A DNA stretch of 26,594 nucleotides, from NCBI GenBank assembly GCA_035541995.1, contig DATKMG010000415.1, positions 1 through 26,594 of the forward strand, given 5' to 3'. The notes under the pieces are model-generated. The model did no database searches, was not told the DNA's origin, and saw nothing but the letters and a program-made list of their open reading frames with translations. Positions 16,616-25,133 of this stretch are shown here, in pieces; the first letter of the stretch is position 1; the number at the start of each line of letters is the position of its first letter. Origin of the DNA: DATKMG01 sp035541995. GTDB lineage: Bacteria > Acidobacteriota > Terriglobia > Versatilivoradales > Versatilivoraceae. A program made the translations under genes and the position numbers.

Positions 16616-17593
16616 ATGAATAAGGATGGTACGAAGAGGCGCGACCGGCAACTGGTCCGGATTCTCGGCCTGTTAAAGACCCTGTCGGAGGGTGGCCGCC
16701 CTTCCGTTCACCAATTGGCCGCCCGATTCCGGACACGACGTGAGACCATCTACCGGGATCTTCGAGCCCTCCAGGACATTGGATATCCGATAGCAGGGGA
16801 TGCCGAAGGCCGCCTCAGCCATCCACGGTTATTTGAACGAGCACCCATCCCCCCGACAGGCCTTTCAGAAGAAGAAATTGAAGCTATCCTGTGGGCAGTC
16901 AAACTAGCAGGAATGAAAGAACCTTACGCGGAGGCGCTGCGAAGAGCTGAAGACAAGATCCGATTACTGGGCTTAACGGGCAAGAAAGCAGGGTCTCCTG
17001 ACGAAGCGATCACCACACTGGATAGAGGGATAAAGAGGTACGGGGGACACCAATCGACTATTCTGAATTTGGTCGAAGCCATCCTTTGCAAGAGGAGATG
17101 CCTGGTTGAATACCAGACGCCTTCAGAAATGAAAGCCTGGAAGATTGAATATGACCCCTACCGTCTCGTCAGTGCCCACGGAGGGCTCTATGCTATAGGC
17201 TGGTTGCCTTCCCAAGAGCGACTCATCACTCTGGCGGTCGAGCGGATTCGCTTGATTGCACCATTGCAGCAAGGGTTCAAGGTGTCACCAGGTCTTGACC
17301 TCAAGAAACGGGCCGAAGAGTCATTCGGAATCATCTGGGAACGATCCATGCAGGTGGTTATCCGGTTTCGCGCCGACCAGGCGCCTTATGTCGCCGAGCG
17401 CGAATGGCATCCCACCCAGAAAGTCCGGCACCTGAAAGACGGGCGGCTGGAGCTCATTTTCAAGGCAGGAGGCCTCTTCGAGATCACCCGTTGGATATTG
17501 AGTTGGGGCGACGCGGCAGAGGTGATCAGCCCTCTGAGGCTGAAGAAGCATGTGAAGGATAACCTGAGAAGGGCCGCAGCAGTCTACGCGTAA
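16616..17593 (+). CDS. WYL-domain transcriptional regulator (YafY/DeoR-like HTH)
   Basis: 325 aa from ATG 16616 with GAGG about 5-8 nt upstream; an upstream in-frame ATG at 16544 overlaps the previous gene's stop and lacks a good ribosome site. Residues ~8-60 form a DeoR-type winged helix (RILGLLKTLSEGGRPSVHQL and RRETIYRDLRALQDIGYPI). Residues ~135-210 form a WYL domain (LVEYQTPSEMKAWKIEYDPY, then RLVSAHGGLYAIGW), and a C-terminal extension (WCX-like) runs to the end. WYL proteins sense small ligands or nucleic acids and control varied genes, including defence systems. It lies 69 bp after the glycosidase and 145 bp before the patatin gene. A GTAACAC half-site occurs before both genes, so the patatin gene may be a target (inference). 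Confidence 0.88.
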   Translation: MNKDGTKRRDRQLVRILGLLKTLSEGGRPSVHQLAARFRTRRETIYRDLRALQDIGYPIAGDAEGRLSHPRLFERAPIPPTGLSEEEIEAILWAVKLAGMKEPYAEALRRAEDKIRLLGLTGKKAGSPDEAITTLDRGIKRYGGHQSTILNLVEAILCKRRCLVEYQTPSEMKAWKIEYDPYRLVSAHGGLYAIGWLPSQERLITLAVERIRLIAPLQQGFKVSPGLDLKKRAEESFGIIWERSMQVVIRFRADQAPYVAEREWHPTQKVRHLKDGRLELIFKAGGLFEITRWILSWGDAAEVISPLRLKKHVKDNLRRAAAVYA

Positions 17594-17665
17594 GCTTACA
17601 GGACCCCTTACATTGTAGCCCTATCTTCTGTAATCAAGTACAATTGACCTGTTCAGGCTAAAAAT

Positions 17666-17683
17666 ACGTAACACGACGTAACA
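17666..17683 (+). repeat. Tandem ACGTAACA direct repeat in the patatin promoter region
   Basis: ACGTAACA occurs at 17666-17673 and again at 17676-17683, a 10-bp period (one helical turn), 55-73 bp before the patatin start. The 10-mer ACGTAACACG starting at 17666 recurs inverted at 17780-17789, inside the coding region. A TTGACC at 17644-17649 upstream could be a -35 element, though no good -10 follows at 17 nt. A regulator-binding array is likely. Confidence 0.4.
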
Positions 17684-17738
17684 TTGAAAGCGGGATTCTT
17701 TCCAATCAATCCTGTATCAGCAGTAAGGAGGAAGGACA

Positions 17739-20462
17739 ATGGAAATCCAAGATAGTATCAATGTGGCACAAGCAAAAAACGTGTTACGTGGTCAAGGATT
17801 GAATGCCAAATCATCCCTTAGCCTCGCAAAGAGACTGAAAGAAGAGAAGGAATTCAGTTATGCGCGACAAATCCTGGCCAAAGCGCGCCAGGAGGAACTT
17901 GACGATCCTGCGCTCAGACTCAAACTTGCCCAGCAACAAGCGCTCTGCACTTACAAAGACCCCAACCTTCCGGCTGACGAGAGGTTTGACGAAGGCCGAC
18001 GAATTCTCAACGAGGCTGATTCGCTGGAGACCTCCGTCAACCAGGAGACCTTGGGACTGGCGGGCGCTATCTTCAAATACCGCTGGGAAGTATTCGGCCA
18101 GATGGCAAACCTTGAGCGTTCGCTCACCTATTACACGCGTGGCTATCAACAAGGAATCAAGAACGATTGGGGTTATACAGCCATCAATGCCGCCTTCGTG
18201 CTCGACGTTTTGGCTGCACTAGAAACTGCGAGTGCTCGCTCAGCTGGGGGGACCTCTGAGTCTGCCCGAATCCGGAAACAACAGGCCGAAGAAATCCGTC
18301 GGAGGATTATTCAGGAGCTCAACGATCTGCTCCAGTCAACCGCGAAAGCTCAAGTGGAAGGATCCTGGTGGTTTTGGGCAACCCTGGCGGAGGCGCATTT
18401 TGGCTTGGGGGAATACAAAGACGCATTGAAGTATCTGGGGAAACGGGCTGAATTGAAAGTACCCGAATGGGACTTTGAATCGACGGCGCGCCAGGCAGCA
18501 GCCCTCGCTCGCTGGCAATTCGGGCCGGACAAGACAGATGAATTTGAGAGTTCCGAAGCTTGGCAGGTCTTGCGGACTTTGTTGGGCGACAATGAGGCAG
18601 CCGTGCGTCAGGCTTTTTTCGGAAAGATAGGGCTGGCCCTTTCCGGTGGCGGCTTTCGCGCTTCGCTTTTCCACATTGGAGTGTTGGCCCGACTCGCAGA
18701 ATTAGATGTTCTGCGCAGTGTGGAAGTCCTTTCCTGTGTTTCCGGAGGCTCAATTGTCGGAGCCCACTACTATCTGGAAGTCAGAAAACTCCTGAAGTCC
18801 AAATCTGATCACGAAGTCACAAGGCAGGACTACATCGATGTCGTGAAAAGGATTGAGAAGGATTTTTTGGCAGGAGTGCAGCGCAACATACGAACTCGGG
18901 TGGCATTGTCAATTGTTGCCAATTGGAAAATGATCTTTTCGCGAGATTATTCGCGAACCGAACGAATTGGGGAACTCTATGAGAAGGAAATCTTCAGCCG
19001 AGTGGGGGATCAGGAAGAGCAGGCGCCTCGCTATTTGAACCAGCTCTTTATCCAACCCCCGGACGGACCACCGGGTTTTGCTCCAAAAACCCATAATTGG
19101 AAACGAAGTGCTAAGGTTCCAATTCTAGTACTGAACGCCACAACTCTGAATACCGGTCACAACTGGCAATTCACAGCCTCCTGGATGGGCGAGCCTCCAA
19201 CCTGTATTTCCAGCGAGGTGGACGGAAACTATCGATTACGACGCATGTACTACCAGGAGGCTCCGGAGCGATACCGGGATGTTCGGTTGGGTTTGGCCGT
19301 TGCTGCTTCTTCCTGTGTTCCTGGGCTGTTTGAGCCAATCGTTTTGCCGGAGCTTTACCCGGAGGAAACCGTCCGTTTGGTAGATGGAGGCGTCCACGAC
19401 AATCAGGGAATCGCCAGCCTGCTTGAACAGGACTGTACCGTGCTACTGGTAAGCGACGCCAGTGGACAAATGGGGACGATTGAAAACCCGTCGAGCGGTC
19501 CAATCAGCGCGCTGCTGCGTTCCAACGGTATCAGCATGTCACGAGTTCGCGAGACCGAGTATCTGGATGTCGATGCCCGCCGGCGCAGCTCGTTGTTGCG
19601 AGGAGTGATGTTCATCCATCTGAAAAAGGATCTCGATGTCATTCCCAAGAATTGGATTGGTTGCGAAGATCCAGAGGATCCTGCCCGGCAAAAGGGATGG
19701 CAATATCCGCTCACCACATATGGAATCCGCAAAGATATTCAAGCCAAGCTGGCCTGTGTCAGAACTGATTTGGATTCTTTCTGCGATTTGGAAGCATACG
19801 CACTGATGTGCAGCGGGTATATGATGACCCAATCGGAATTCCCAAACTCAATAAGCGGCTTTGGAATTTCAGGTCCTCCAGTAGAGTCCTGGGACTTCCT
19901 GAAGGTTCTGGCTCCCATGCAGCGGATTTCGGGAATCGATAAGGCTCACCATTATCTGATGAAAGTCCTCTTGGTCGCGCAGCATAGTGCATTCAAAATC
20001 TGGCGCCTCTCTCCCCAACTAAAAATAGTCTCCTGGATCATTGGGGTTTTGGCTGCAGTCGAATTGACCCTGGCATGCTGGCATTGGAGATCGGCCTCCC
20101 TGGTAACGTTAGGTGCGCTAGGAGTCACCCTGGCTATGGTAAGTGTTGGATGGATCTTTGGCAAGACCATCGGTCGGGTGGTTCGTTACCACGACACTTT
20201 ACGCCAAATCGCAATCGGCGTGGTGATGGGTATTCTAGGCTCCCTTCTCGCTCGGTTGCATATCCATGTCTTTGACAAAGGATTCCTGGCCTGGGGGCGA
20301 ATGGACCGTTTGTCTGCACTCGGCTTAAGAGAGAGACCATATTCCCAGCCTCCCCAATCAACCGGCCAGGCTCCCTCTTGCAGCCAGGAACCAATTCAAC
20401 CGTCGGAACCCGAAAAGGCTAGTCCAGCCAGCAGCAAGAAAGCCGGCGTTGGGAAAGACTGA
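17739..20462 (+). CDS. Patatin-like phospholipase with N-terminal TPR-like (TRAF-binding-type) region and C-terminal membrane helices
   Basis: 907 aa; ATG 17739 has a consensus AAGGAGG 7 nt upstream. Residues ~25-290 are helical repeats (SYARQILAKARQEEL, DDWGYTAINAAFVLD-type, GSWWFWATLAEAHFGLGEYK) like the TPR/DUF4071 'TRAF-binding' region found fused to bacterial effector domains. Residues ~296-560 form a patatin domain: oxyanion loop LSGGGFRASLFHIG (301-314), nucleophile elbow SCVSGGSIVGAHYY (S335, with Cys in place of the first Gly of GxSxG), and catalytic Asp in VDGGVHDNQG (D549). Three hydrophobic segments lie near 767-787, 790-812 and 822-842, followed by a Pro/Ser-rich tail. It is predicted to hydrolyse membrane phospholipids from a membrane-anchored position, with the helical domain acting as sensor or scaffold. 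It stands alone, without CBASS or other defence genes. Confidence 0.88.
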   Translation: MEIQDSINVAQAKNVLRGQGLNAKSSLSLAKRLKEEKEFSYARQILAKARQEELDDPALRLKLAQQQALCTYKDPNLPADERFDEGRRILNEADSLETSVNQETLGLAGAIFKYRWEVFGQMANLERSLTYYTRGYQQGIKNDWGYTAINAAFVLDVLAALETASARSAGGTSESARIRKQQAEEIRRRIIQELNDLLQSTAKAQVEGSWWFWATLAEAHFGLGEYKDALKYLGKRAELKVPEWDFESTARQAAALARWQFGPDKTDEFESSEAWQVLRTLLGDNEAAVRQAFFGKIGLALSGGGFRASLFHIGVLARLAELDVLRSVEVLSCVSGGSIVGAHYYLEVRKLLKSKSDHEVTRQDYIDVVKRIEKDFLAGVQRNIRTRVALSIVANWKMIFSRDYSRTERIGELYEKEIFSRVGDQEEQAPRYLNQLFIQPPDGPPGFAPKTHNWKRSAKVPILVLNATTLNTGHNWQFTASWMGEPPTCISSEVDGNYRLRRMYYQEAPERYRDVRLGLAVAASSCVPGLFEPIVLPELYPEETVRLVDGGVHDNQGIASLLEQDCTVLLVSDASGQMGTIENPSSGPISALLRSNGISMSRVRETEYLDVDARRRSSLLRGVMFIHLKKDLDVIPKNWIGCEDPEDPARQKGWQYPLTTYGIRKDIQAKLACVRTDLDSFCDLEAYALMCSGYMMTQSEFPNSISGFGISGPPVESWDFLKVLAPMQRISGIDKAHHYLMKVLLVAQHSAFKIWRLSPQLKIVSWIIGVLAAVELTLACWHWRSASLVTLGALGVTLAMVSVGWIFGKTIGRVVRYHDTLRQIAIGVVMGILGSLLARLHIHVFDKGFLAWGRMDRLSALGLRERPYSQPPQSTGQAPSCSQEPIQPSEPEKASPASSKKAGVGKD

Positions 20463-20482
20463 GGTGGGCACAAGACCCACTT
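20462..20482. terminator. Possible convergent terminator hairpin
   Basis: A 7-bp stem (AGGTGGG with CCCACTT, one G-T pair) and a 7-nt loop fall immediately after the patatin stop codon and before the converging NRPS gene end at 20502. Only a weak T-rich stretch follows on the plus strand, so efficient intrinsic termination is uncertain. Confidence 0.4.
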
Positions 20483-20501
20483 CACTTTGTTCGGAGGATT
20501 A

Positions 20502-23500
20502 TCAAGAGAAGAACTGAGTGATATCCGCAGGTCCCATAGTAGCCGTCAACGCTTCGAAAATAGCCAATGCCAGACCCTCCACCGAGGGGTTCTCAAAGAA
20601 AGTTCGAAGCGGTATTTCCACTTGAAAGGCCTTTCTGACGCGCGAAGCGAGCTGGGTTGCAAGCAAGGAGTTTCCACCCAAATCAAAGAAATTGTCCTGT
20701 ATGCCAACCCTGTCCGTGTTCAGGACTTCACCCCAGATCTTGGCTAGTGATTCTTCTAAAGGTGTGCGTGGTGCCATGTAGGCAACGTCGGATTCGCTTC
20801 GGGCCTTAATTGGAGCAGAGAGAGCCTTCCGATCCAGCTTACCGGCGGTAGTCAATGGCATCTTATCGATGAACACGTATCCGGAAGGAAGCATGTAGCT
20901 GGGCAACTTCTGTCGCAAGAATTCTCGCAATTCTCTGATTGAAAGAATTCCCACCTTGTCCGGAACAACGTAGGCCACCAAATGTTGCTCGTCTGGAATA
21001 GCCTCTCTCATGATGACCACGCTATCGCGAACTGCAGGATGCCCTGCCAGTGCTGCCTCAATTTCTGCCGGTTCAACCCGGTAGCCCCTGATTTTCACTT
21101 GCTGATCAATTCTTCCGAGGAATTCTAGGCTGCCGTCAGAAAGAAAACGGGCGCGATCTCCAGTCCGGTATAGACGCGTACCTGGAATGATACTGAATGG
21201 GTTCGGAATAAATCTTTCCGATGTCAAATCTGGGCGATTTAAATAGCCCCGCGCCAATACGTCGCCCCCCGCGCAGATCTCCCCTGGCACTCCGATCGGG
21301 ACGAGGTTCAAGCGGGAATCGAGGATATAAACTTGTTTGCCGGCTAGCCGCCGCCCGATGTTGATTCCGTCAGGCTGCTTGCCGCGCACACATTTCCTGT
21401 AGGTGGAGCTGGGAGCTTCTGTCGCACCATAAATCACACACATCTCTGCAGACAGTTTCTCGAAGAATCGCTTTTCCACCTGAGCGTGCAGTCCTTCGCC
21501 AAAGCAGATCACTTGCCGTAAGGAACTCAACGTGTCTACTTCCGGTTCTTCGATAATTACTTTCAACATGGACGGGACAAAGTTAGTTATGGTGATTCTG
21601 TGTTTCGCCATAAACTGGACTAGCAAGGCACTGTCCTGGTCCAAGCCAGCTGGGGCAATGATGAGCCTGGCACCGGTGAGCAATGGCCAAAAGATTTCAA
21701 TGTTCAGTGGAGTGAAGCCAATGGATGACTTCATCAAGTGCACGTCATGTGCAGTGAGATTGAATTCTGTCTTTGCCCAATTCTGCGCTTTGCTCTGCTT
21801 ACGATGATTCCACATAACAGCCTTGGGATTGCCCGTCGAGCCTGACGTAAAAAAGATGTTTGCCAGGTATTCCTCGCTCAAAGCGTTTGCCGGTGGCTCT
21901 TTCTTGTATTGCCTGAGGCGCTCCTGGATTGTGTCGATGGGCACAAGGCAAACACGTGCTCTGCCGAATCTTTCATGGTGCCGCGCTTCTGTCACTATGA
22001 AGTGGCAATTCGCGGCCTTGACCATGAGGTCAAGCCGGTCATTGGGGAGAGAAGGGTTTAATGGGAGACACGCGCCCCCTGCTTTGAGAATTGCCAAGAT
22101 TGTTACCACAAGGCCGATAGAGCGATCCATGCAGATACCCACGGGCACCTCGGGTTGAACTCCCAGGTCCTGGAGATAATGCGCCAGTTGGTTGGCTCGA
22201 TGGTCGAGATCTCGATAAGATAGGACCTCACTCTGAAATATGACAGCAGGTGCCTCGGGTGTCAATGCCGCCTGAGCTTCGAACAGTTCATGAGAATAAG
22301 CTGTTTCAGACTTTTCAATTTTGACCCCATTCCACTCGTTCAGAAGTACATGAAGCTCCGCAGCTGAGATGATTGACAGTCTGGAGACAGGCAGCTTCGG
22401 ATTAGACGCCAGTTGTTCCAAGAGGCTCAAAAAATGTCCACTCATTCGGGCGATGGTCGAGGTCTCAAAAAACTCCCGGTCATACTTGAACCTACAGCAA
22501 ATGCCACCCGGATGTACGGTCGCGTCAAAGGTTAGGTCGCACTCAATAAAGCCAGTTTCAAATTTATACATCTCTGACTTCAGTTGTGACGACTCGAGAA
22601 TCATCTTCTGGGTCTCGCGCCATTCGAACAAGACTCGGAATATAGGCTCATGACTGCGACCGTTGGTAGATTGCAGCTCCTGCCACACATTCTCCCACGG
22701 TAGATCCTGATTTCTTACGCCCTCGGTTACTGTCCGATCGACGCGCAATACCAGTTCATAAAAATCGGGATCGTCCGAGAAACTCGTTCGAAGTGGTAGG
22801 CTTTGTGCAAAGTGGCCTATCAGAGGGCCGAATTCCAGCTGGGAGCGACCCTGGGTCCGGACACCAACTACTAAGTCGTCCTGCCCCGTGTATCGATACA
22901 GAAAGGCTTGGAAAGCAGTCAGAAGCAAGACGAAAAGCGGGACCTCGCACTGGTCGCTTAGGCTCATAAGCGTTTCAGAGACCGATTTGGGTATGAGAAA
23001 CTCGTGAGTTAGAGACTCACCATAACTCTTGCCTGGGGAACCGCGATAGTCGGTAGCTAGCTGCAAGTTTGGAGGGCAGTCATCAAGTTGTCGTCTCCAA
23101 TGGGTGCGTTGCTTCTCGAAATGGCCTCCCTCAGCCGCTTCTCGTTGCCATACAGAAAAATCTGTGTACTGCCTTGTCAACTCGGGCAACGGGCTGGGAT
23201 TCTGGTTGGAATAGGCGCTATACAGCTGCGTGAGTTCTTGAAAGAGAATCCCCAACGAGGCATCGTCGGAGATGATGCTGTGCATCACTACCTGCAGAAT
23301 GCAATCGCCAATTCCGAGCTGAAGCAATACCACCCTGACCAGAGGGCCCCGGGCCAGGTCAAATCCTAGCCTTGCTCTCTCAACGAGTAAGGTGTGAATC
23401 AAACTCTCCCGTTGGAGCTCTGGAATATCTCGTAAATCAATTGTCTCCAAAGTCAACGGGGCACATGGTTGGACACTAAGGATTGGAATTCCTGATTCTG

Positions 23501-23732
23501 AAGAAAACACCATCCTCAGTGTGGCGTGCCGACGTGCGATCTCGTTGAGACTCTTCCTCAAACAAGTTATATCGAGGTGACCCCTAAGACGATAAGCAGA
23601 GGCAAGGTTATGAACGGGGTTTCCAGGGTCCAGCTGATCCCGGAGCCACAAACGTTCCTGGGAGAAGGACAGTGGCAAAAGGGTTGACTGCTTCTTTTTT
23701 GGGACGGAAATAGATTCTGGAATGTGCTCCAT
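20502..23732 (-). CDS. NRPS module, domains C-A-PCP, no thioesterase
   Basis: 1076 aa, cytoplasmic. The start ATG (23732) lies 3 bp after the upstream reductase stop. Condensation domain ~17-460: LSFSQERLW (21-29), then H-S-I-I-S-D-D at 151-157 where HHxxxDG is expected, so the catalytic second His is Ser152. Adenylation domain ~480-975: TSGSTGNPKAV (629-639), YGATEA (768-773), YRTGDRARF (855-863), GRIDQQVKIRGYRVEP (873-888), and catalytic Lys965 in TAGKLDRKAL. At core A4 the sequence FTPLNIEIFWPL (673-684) has Thr674 where alpha-amino-acid-activating domains have Asp235. The carrier domain ~985-1065 has the phosphopantetheine Ser1022 in DLGGNSLL. The protein ends just after the carrier; no TE or reductase follows. 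It is the third gene of the operon. The substrate cannot be predicted; the missing Asp argues for an unusual acid. Confidence 0.93.
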   Translation of the reverse strand: MEHIPESISVPKKKQSTLLPLSFSQERLWLRDQLDPGNPVHNLASAYRLRGHLDITCLRKSLNEIARRHATLRMVFSSESGIPILSVQPCAPLTLETIDLRDIPELQRESLIHTLLVERARLGFDLARGPLVRVVLLQLGIGDCILQVVMHSIISDDASLGILFQELTQLYSAYSNQNPSPLPELTRQYTDFSVWQREAAEGGHFEKQRTHWRRQLDDCPPNLQLATDYRGSPGKSYGESLTHEFLIPKSVSETLMSLSDQCEVPLFVLLLTAFQAFLYRYTGQDDLVVGVRTQGRSQLEFGPLIGHFAQSLPLRTSFSDDPDFYELVLRVDRTVTEGVRNQDLPWENVWQELQSTNGRSHEPIFRVLFEWRETQKMILESSQLKSEMYKFETGFIECDLTFDATVHPGGICCRFKYDREFFETSTIARMSGHFLSLLEQLASNPKLPVSRLSIISAAELHVLLNEWNGVKIEKSETAYSHELFEAQAALTPEAPAVIFQSEVLSYRDLDHRANQLAHYLQDLGVQPEVPVGICMDRSIGLVVTILAILKAGGACLPLNPSLPNDRLDLMVKAANCHFIVTEARHHERFGRARVCLVPIDTIQERLRQYKKEPPANALSEEYLANIFFTSGSTGNPKAVMWNHRKQSKAQNWAKTEFNLTAHDVHLMKSSIGFTPLNIEIFWPLLTGARLIIAPAGLDQDSALLVQFMAKHRITITNFVPSMLKVIIEEPEVDTLSSLRQVICFGEGLHAQVEKRFFEKLSAEMCVIYGATEAPSSTYRKCVRGKQPDGINIGRRLAGKQVYILDSRLNLVPIGVPGEICAGGDVLARGYLNRPDLTSERFIPNPFSIIPGTRLYRTGDRARFLSDGSLEFLGRIDQQVKIRGYRVEPAEIEAALAGHPAVRDSVVIMREAIPDEQHLVAYVVPDKVGILSIRELREFLRQKLPSYMLPSGYVFIDKMPLTTAGKLDRKALSAPIKARSESDVAYMAPRTPLEESLAKIWGEVLNTDRVGIQDNFFDLGGNSLLATQLASRVRKAFQVEIPLRTFFENPSVEGLALAIFEALTATMGPADITQFFS

Positions 23733-23735
23733 CGG

Positions 23736-25133
23736 TTATCGATTCTGTTCTTTGCAGATTTGCGCGCCGGCTGCATTAGACTTTTCTCCATCGAGCCAGC
23801 ATTGACTTTCTCCATGAAAATGGCCAAAGCGGGCACGGAAATTCCGGACCTGTTCCTGCTGAAACACAAACTGACCGCAATGAAGGCCAGCAGCTTGAAA
23901 TCCCAGAGAGGTCAGTTTCTGATAATGCAACCACGATTCGCGGTCATTGGCGAGTCCTATCGTGGGTTTCAGGTCTTCGTAGCGTGCGGAAAGAAGAGAA
24001 GAAAGAACACAGCCGTGTATGCGGAAAGGGTTAAACCTAGTCAACGCTTCCGCTGGTCGCCCCAATCTTTGAAGGGCCTGACGAGGGATGTACCTGAGCT
24101 GGGTAATAGCACTCGGCGACTGCAGTGCATCTCCCTCCGTGAATAGGATGTCCTCCTTCGATAGAAACCGCCGTACGGCATCCCCAGTCTTGAAACATTG
24201 GGGACGGCGATCGTCAACAATAAGCGTCCCAGACTTGACACACTCGACGTTCAAGACCTCTGGCACGTTGGTCGCTCCAACCAGCAGAGAGCAATTATAG
24301 AATTCACTCGGCAATCCGTCGGTTATCCGAAAAGCCTTCACGGGCCCCTTAAACCCTAATTCGTCCGTTAGTTCTTTTTGAATGGATCCCAACGAGTTTA
24401 TTGTGGTGTAAATGTCGCATAAGATAATCTCCGCCGGATGCGGAAGGCATCTCAGCATCAATCGAAGGACGGTTTTTCCGATAGAGCCCATCCCCAGAAA
24501 TCCGACTCGCTCCAACCTCAAGTCACGGCCGCTTTCTTGCAGGATTCTGAAGATCGAGAGAGCAACAGTCGCTGCAATGGTGGCATGACCGGTTGTGAAC
24601 TTGGGCAGCTCTCGCCGCCCAGAGATCCGTCTGACTATGGCCTGTCCATATTCTGTAGCTGAGGGAATCAGTCCGGTCAAAGACACAGCACCTGCTCCGA
24701 TCCGTCGCGCTAACTCCAAGGCTTCGACTACAAGGCCTGACAAGACTGCCGCATCGTTGTATATTTCGGATTGGAAGCACGGGAGTATGATCGTCCCAAT
24801 GCGTCCCAATGGCGTCTGAATGATGGCGCTCAAAGTCGGAAGGGCTTCGTACCAGTCGTGAATGACCTCATCTTTCGCAATGTCGGTTCCCACAAGAAGA
24901 GAGTCCGAGAAATAACCCACTGCAACCGAATCCACCGGGGCAATCTTTCCAGTCCCAAGAAGGGAAAGCAAGGAACGGTGTTCAATCTTTAAATTTGGCG
25001 AGGAAACCGGCATACGAGAAGGTTGGGCACGAATGATGGTTTTGTCTCTCTGTTCTCCTAGTTCATCATTGATGACCGGCACTCCTTGCCGCCTTGGCAT
25101 TAATCGACTCTGCACCATCGAGAGAAATTCCAT
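23736..25133 (-). CDS. Stand-alone AAR-like (acyl-ACP reductase-type) NADPH-dependent reductase
   Basis: 465 aa if begun at ATG 25133 (GGAG 9 nt upstream); other starts are ATG 25100 or GTG 25082, all overlapping the 3' end of the upstream NRPS gene. Homology to the carrier-fused copy begins at LKIEHRSLLSLLGTGKIAPV, so any of these starts keeps the domain whole. Signatures in order: LGRIGTIILPCF, AVSLTGLIPSATEYG, FTTGHATIAATVALSIFRI, a Rossmann loop VGFLGMGSIGKTVLRL, LLVGATNVPEVL, and FRIHGCVLSSLLSARYEDL. This order parallels cyanobacterial long-chain acyl-ACP reductase, including the acyl-thioester Cys (Cys375 counted from this start). The predicted reaction is reduction of an acyl/peptidyl thioester on a carrier protein to an aldehyde with NAD(P)H. 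It could instead be a trans-acting or inactive paralogue. The fold assignment rests on motif recognition only. Confidence 0.75.
   Translation of the reverse strand: MEFLSMVQSRLMPRRQGVPVINDELGEQRDKTIIRAQPSRMPVSSPNLKIEHRSLLSLLGTGKIAPVDSVAVGYFSDSLLVGTDIAKDEVIHDWYEALPTLSAIIQTPLGRIGTIILPCFQSEIYNDAAVLSGLVVEALELARRIGAGAVSLTGLIPSATEYGQAIVRRISGRRELPKFTTGHATIAATVALSIFRILQESGRDLRLERVGFLGMGSIGKTVLRLMLRCLPHPAEIILCDIYTTINSLGSIQKELTDELGFKGPVKAFRITDGLPSEFYNCSLLVGATNVPEVLNVECVKSGTLIVDDRRPQCFKTGDAVRRFLSKEDILFTEGDALQSPSAITQLRYIPRQALQRLGRPAEALTRFNPFRIHGCVLSSLLSARYEDLKPTIGLANDRESWLHYQKLTSLGFQAAGLHCGQFVFQQEQVRNFRARFGHFHGESQCWLDGEKSNAAGAQICKEQNR

Noticed and set aside
17644..17672. Sigma70 promoter TTGACC with -10 at 17 nt before the patatin gene
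   Set aside because: The hexamer at the right spacing is CGTAAC, a poor -10, so it is only mentioned with the repeat and not annotated as a promoter.
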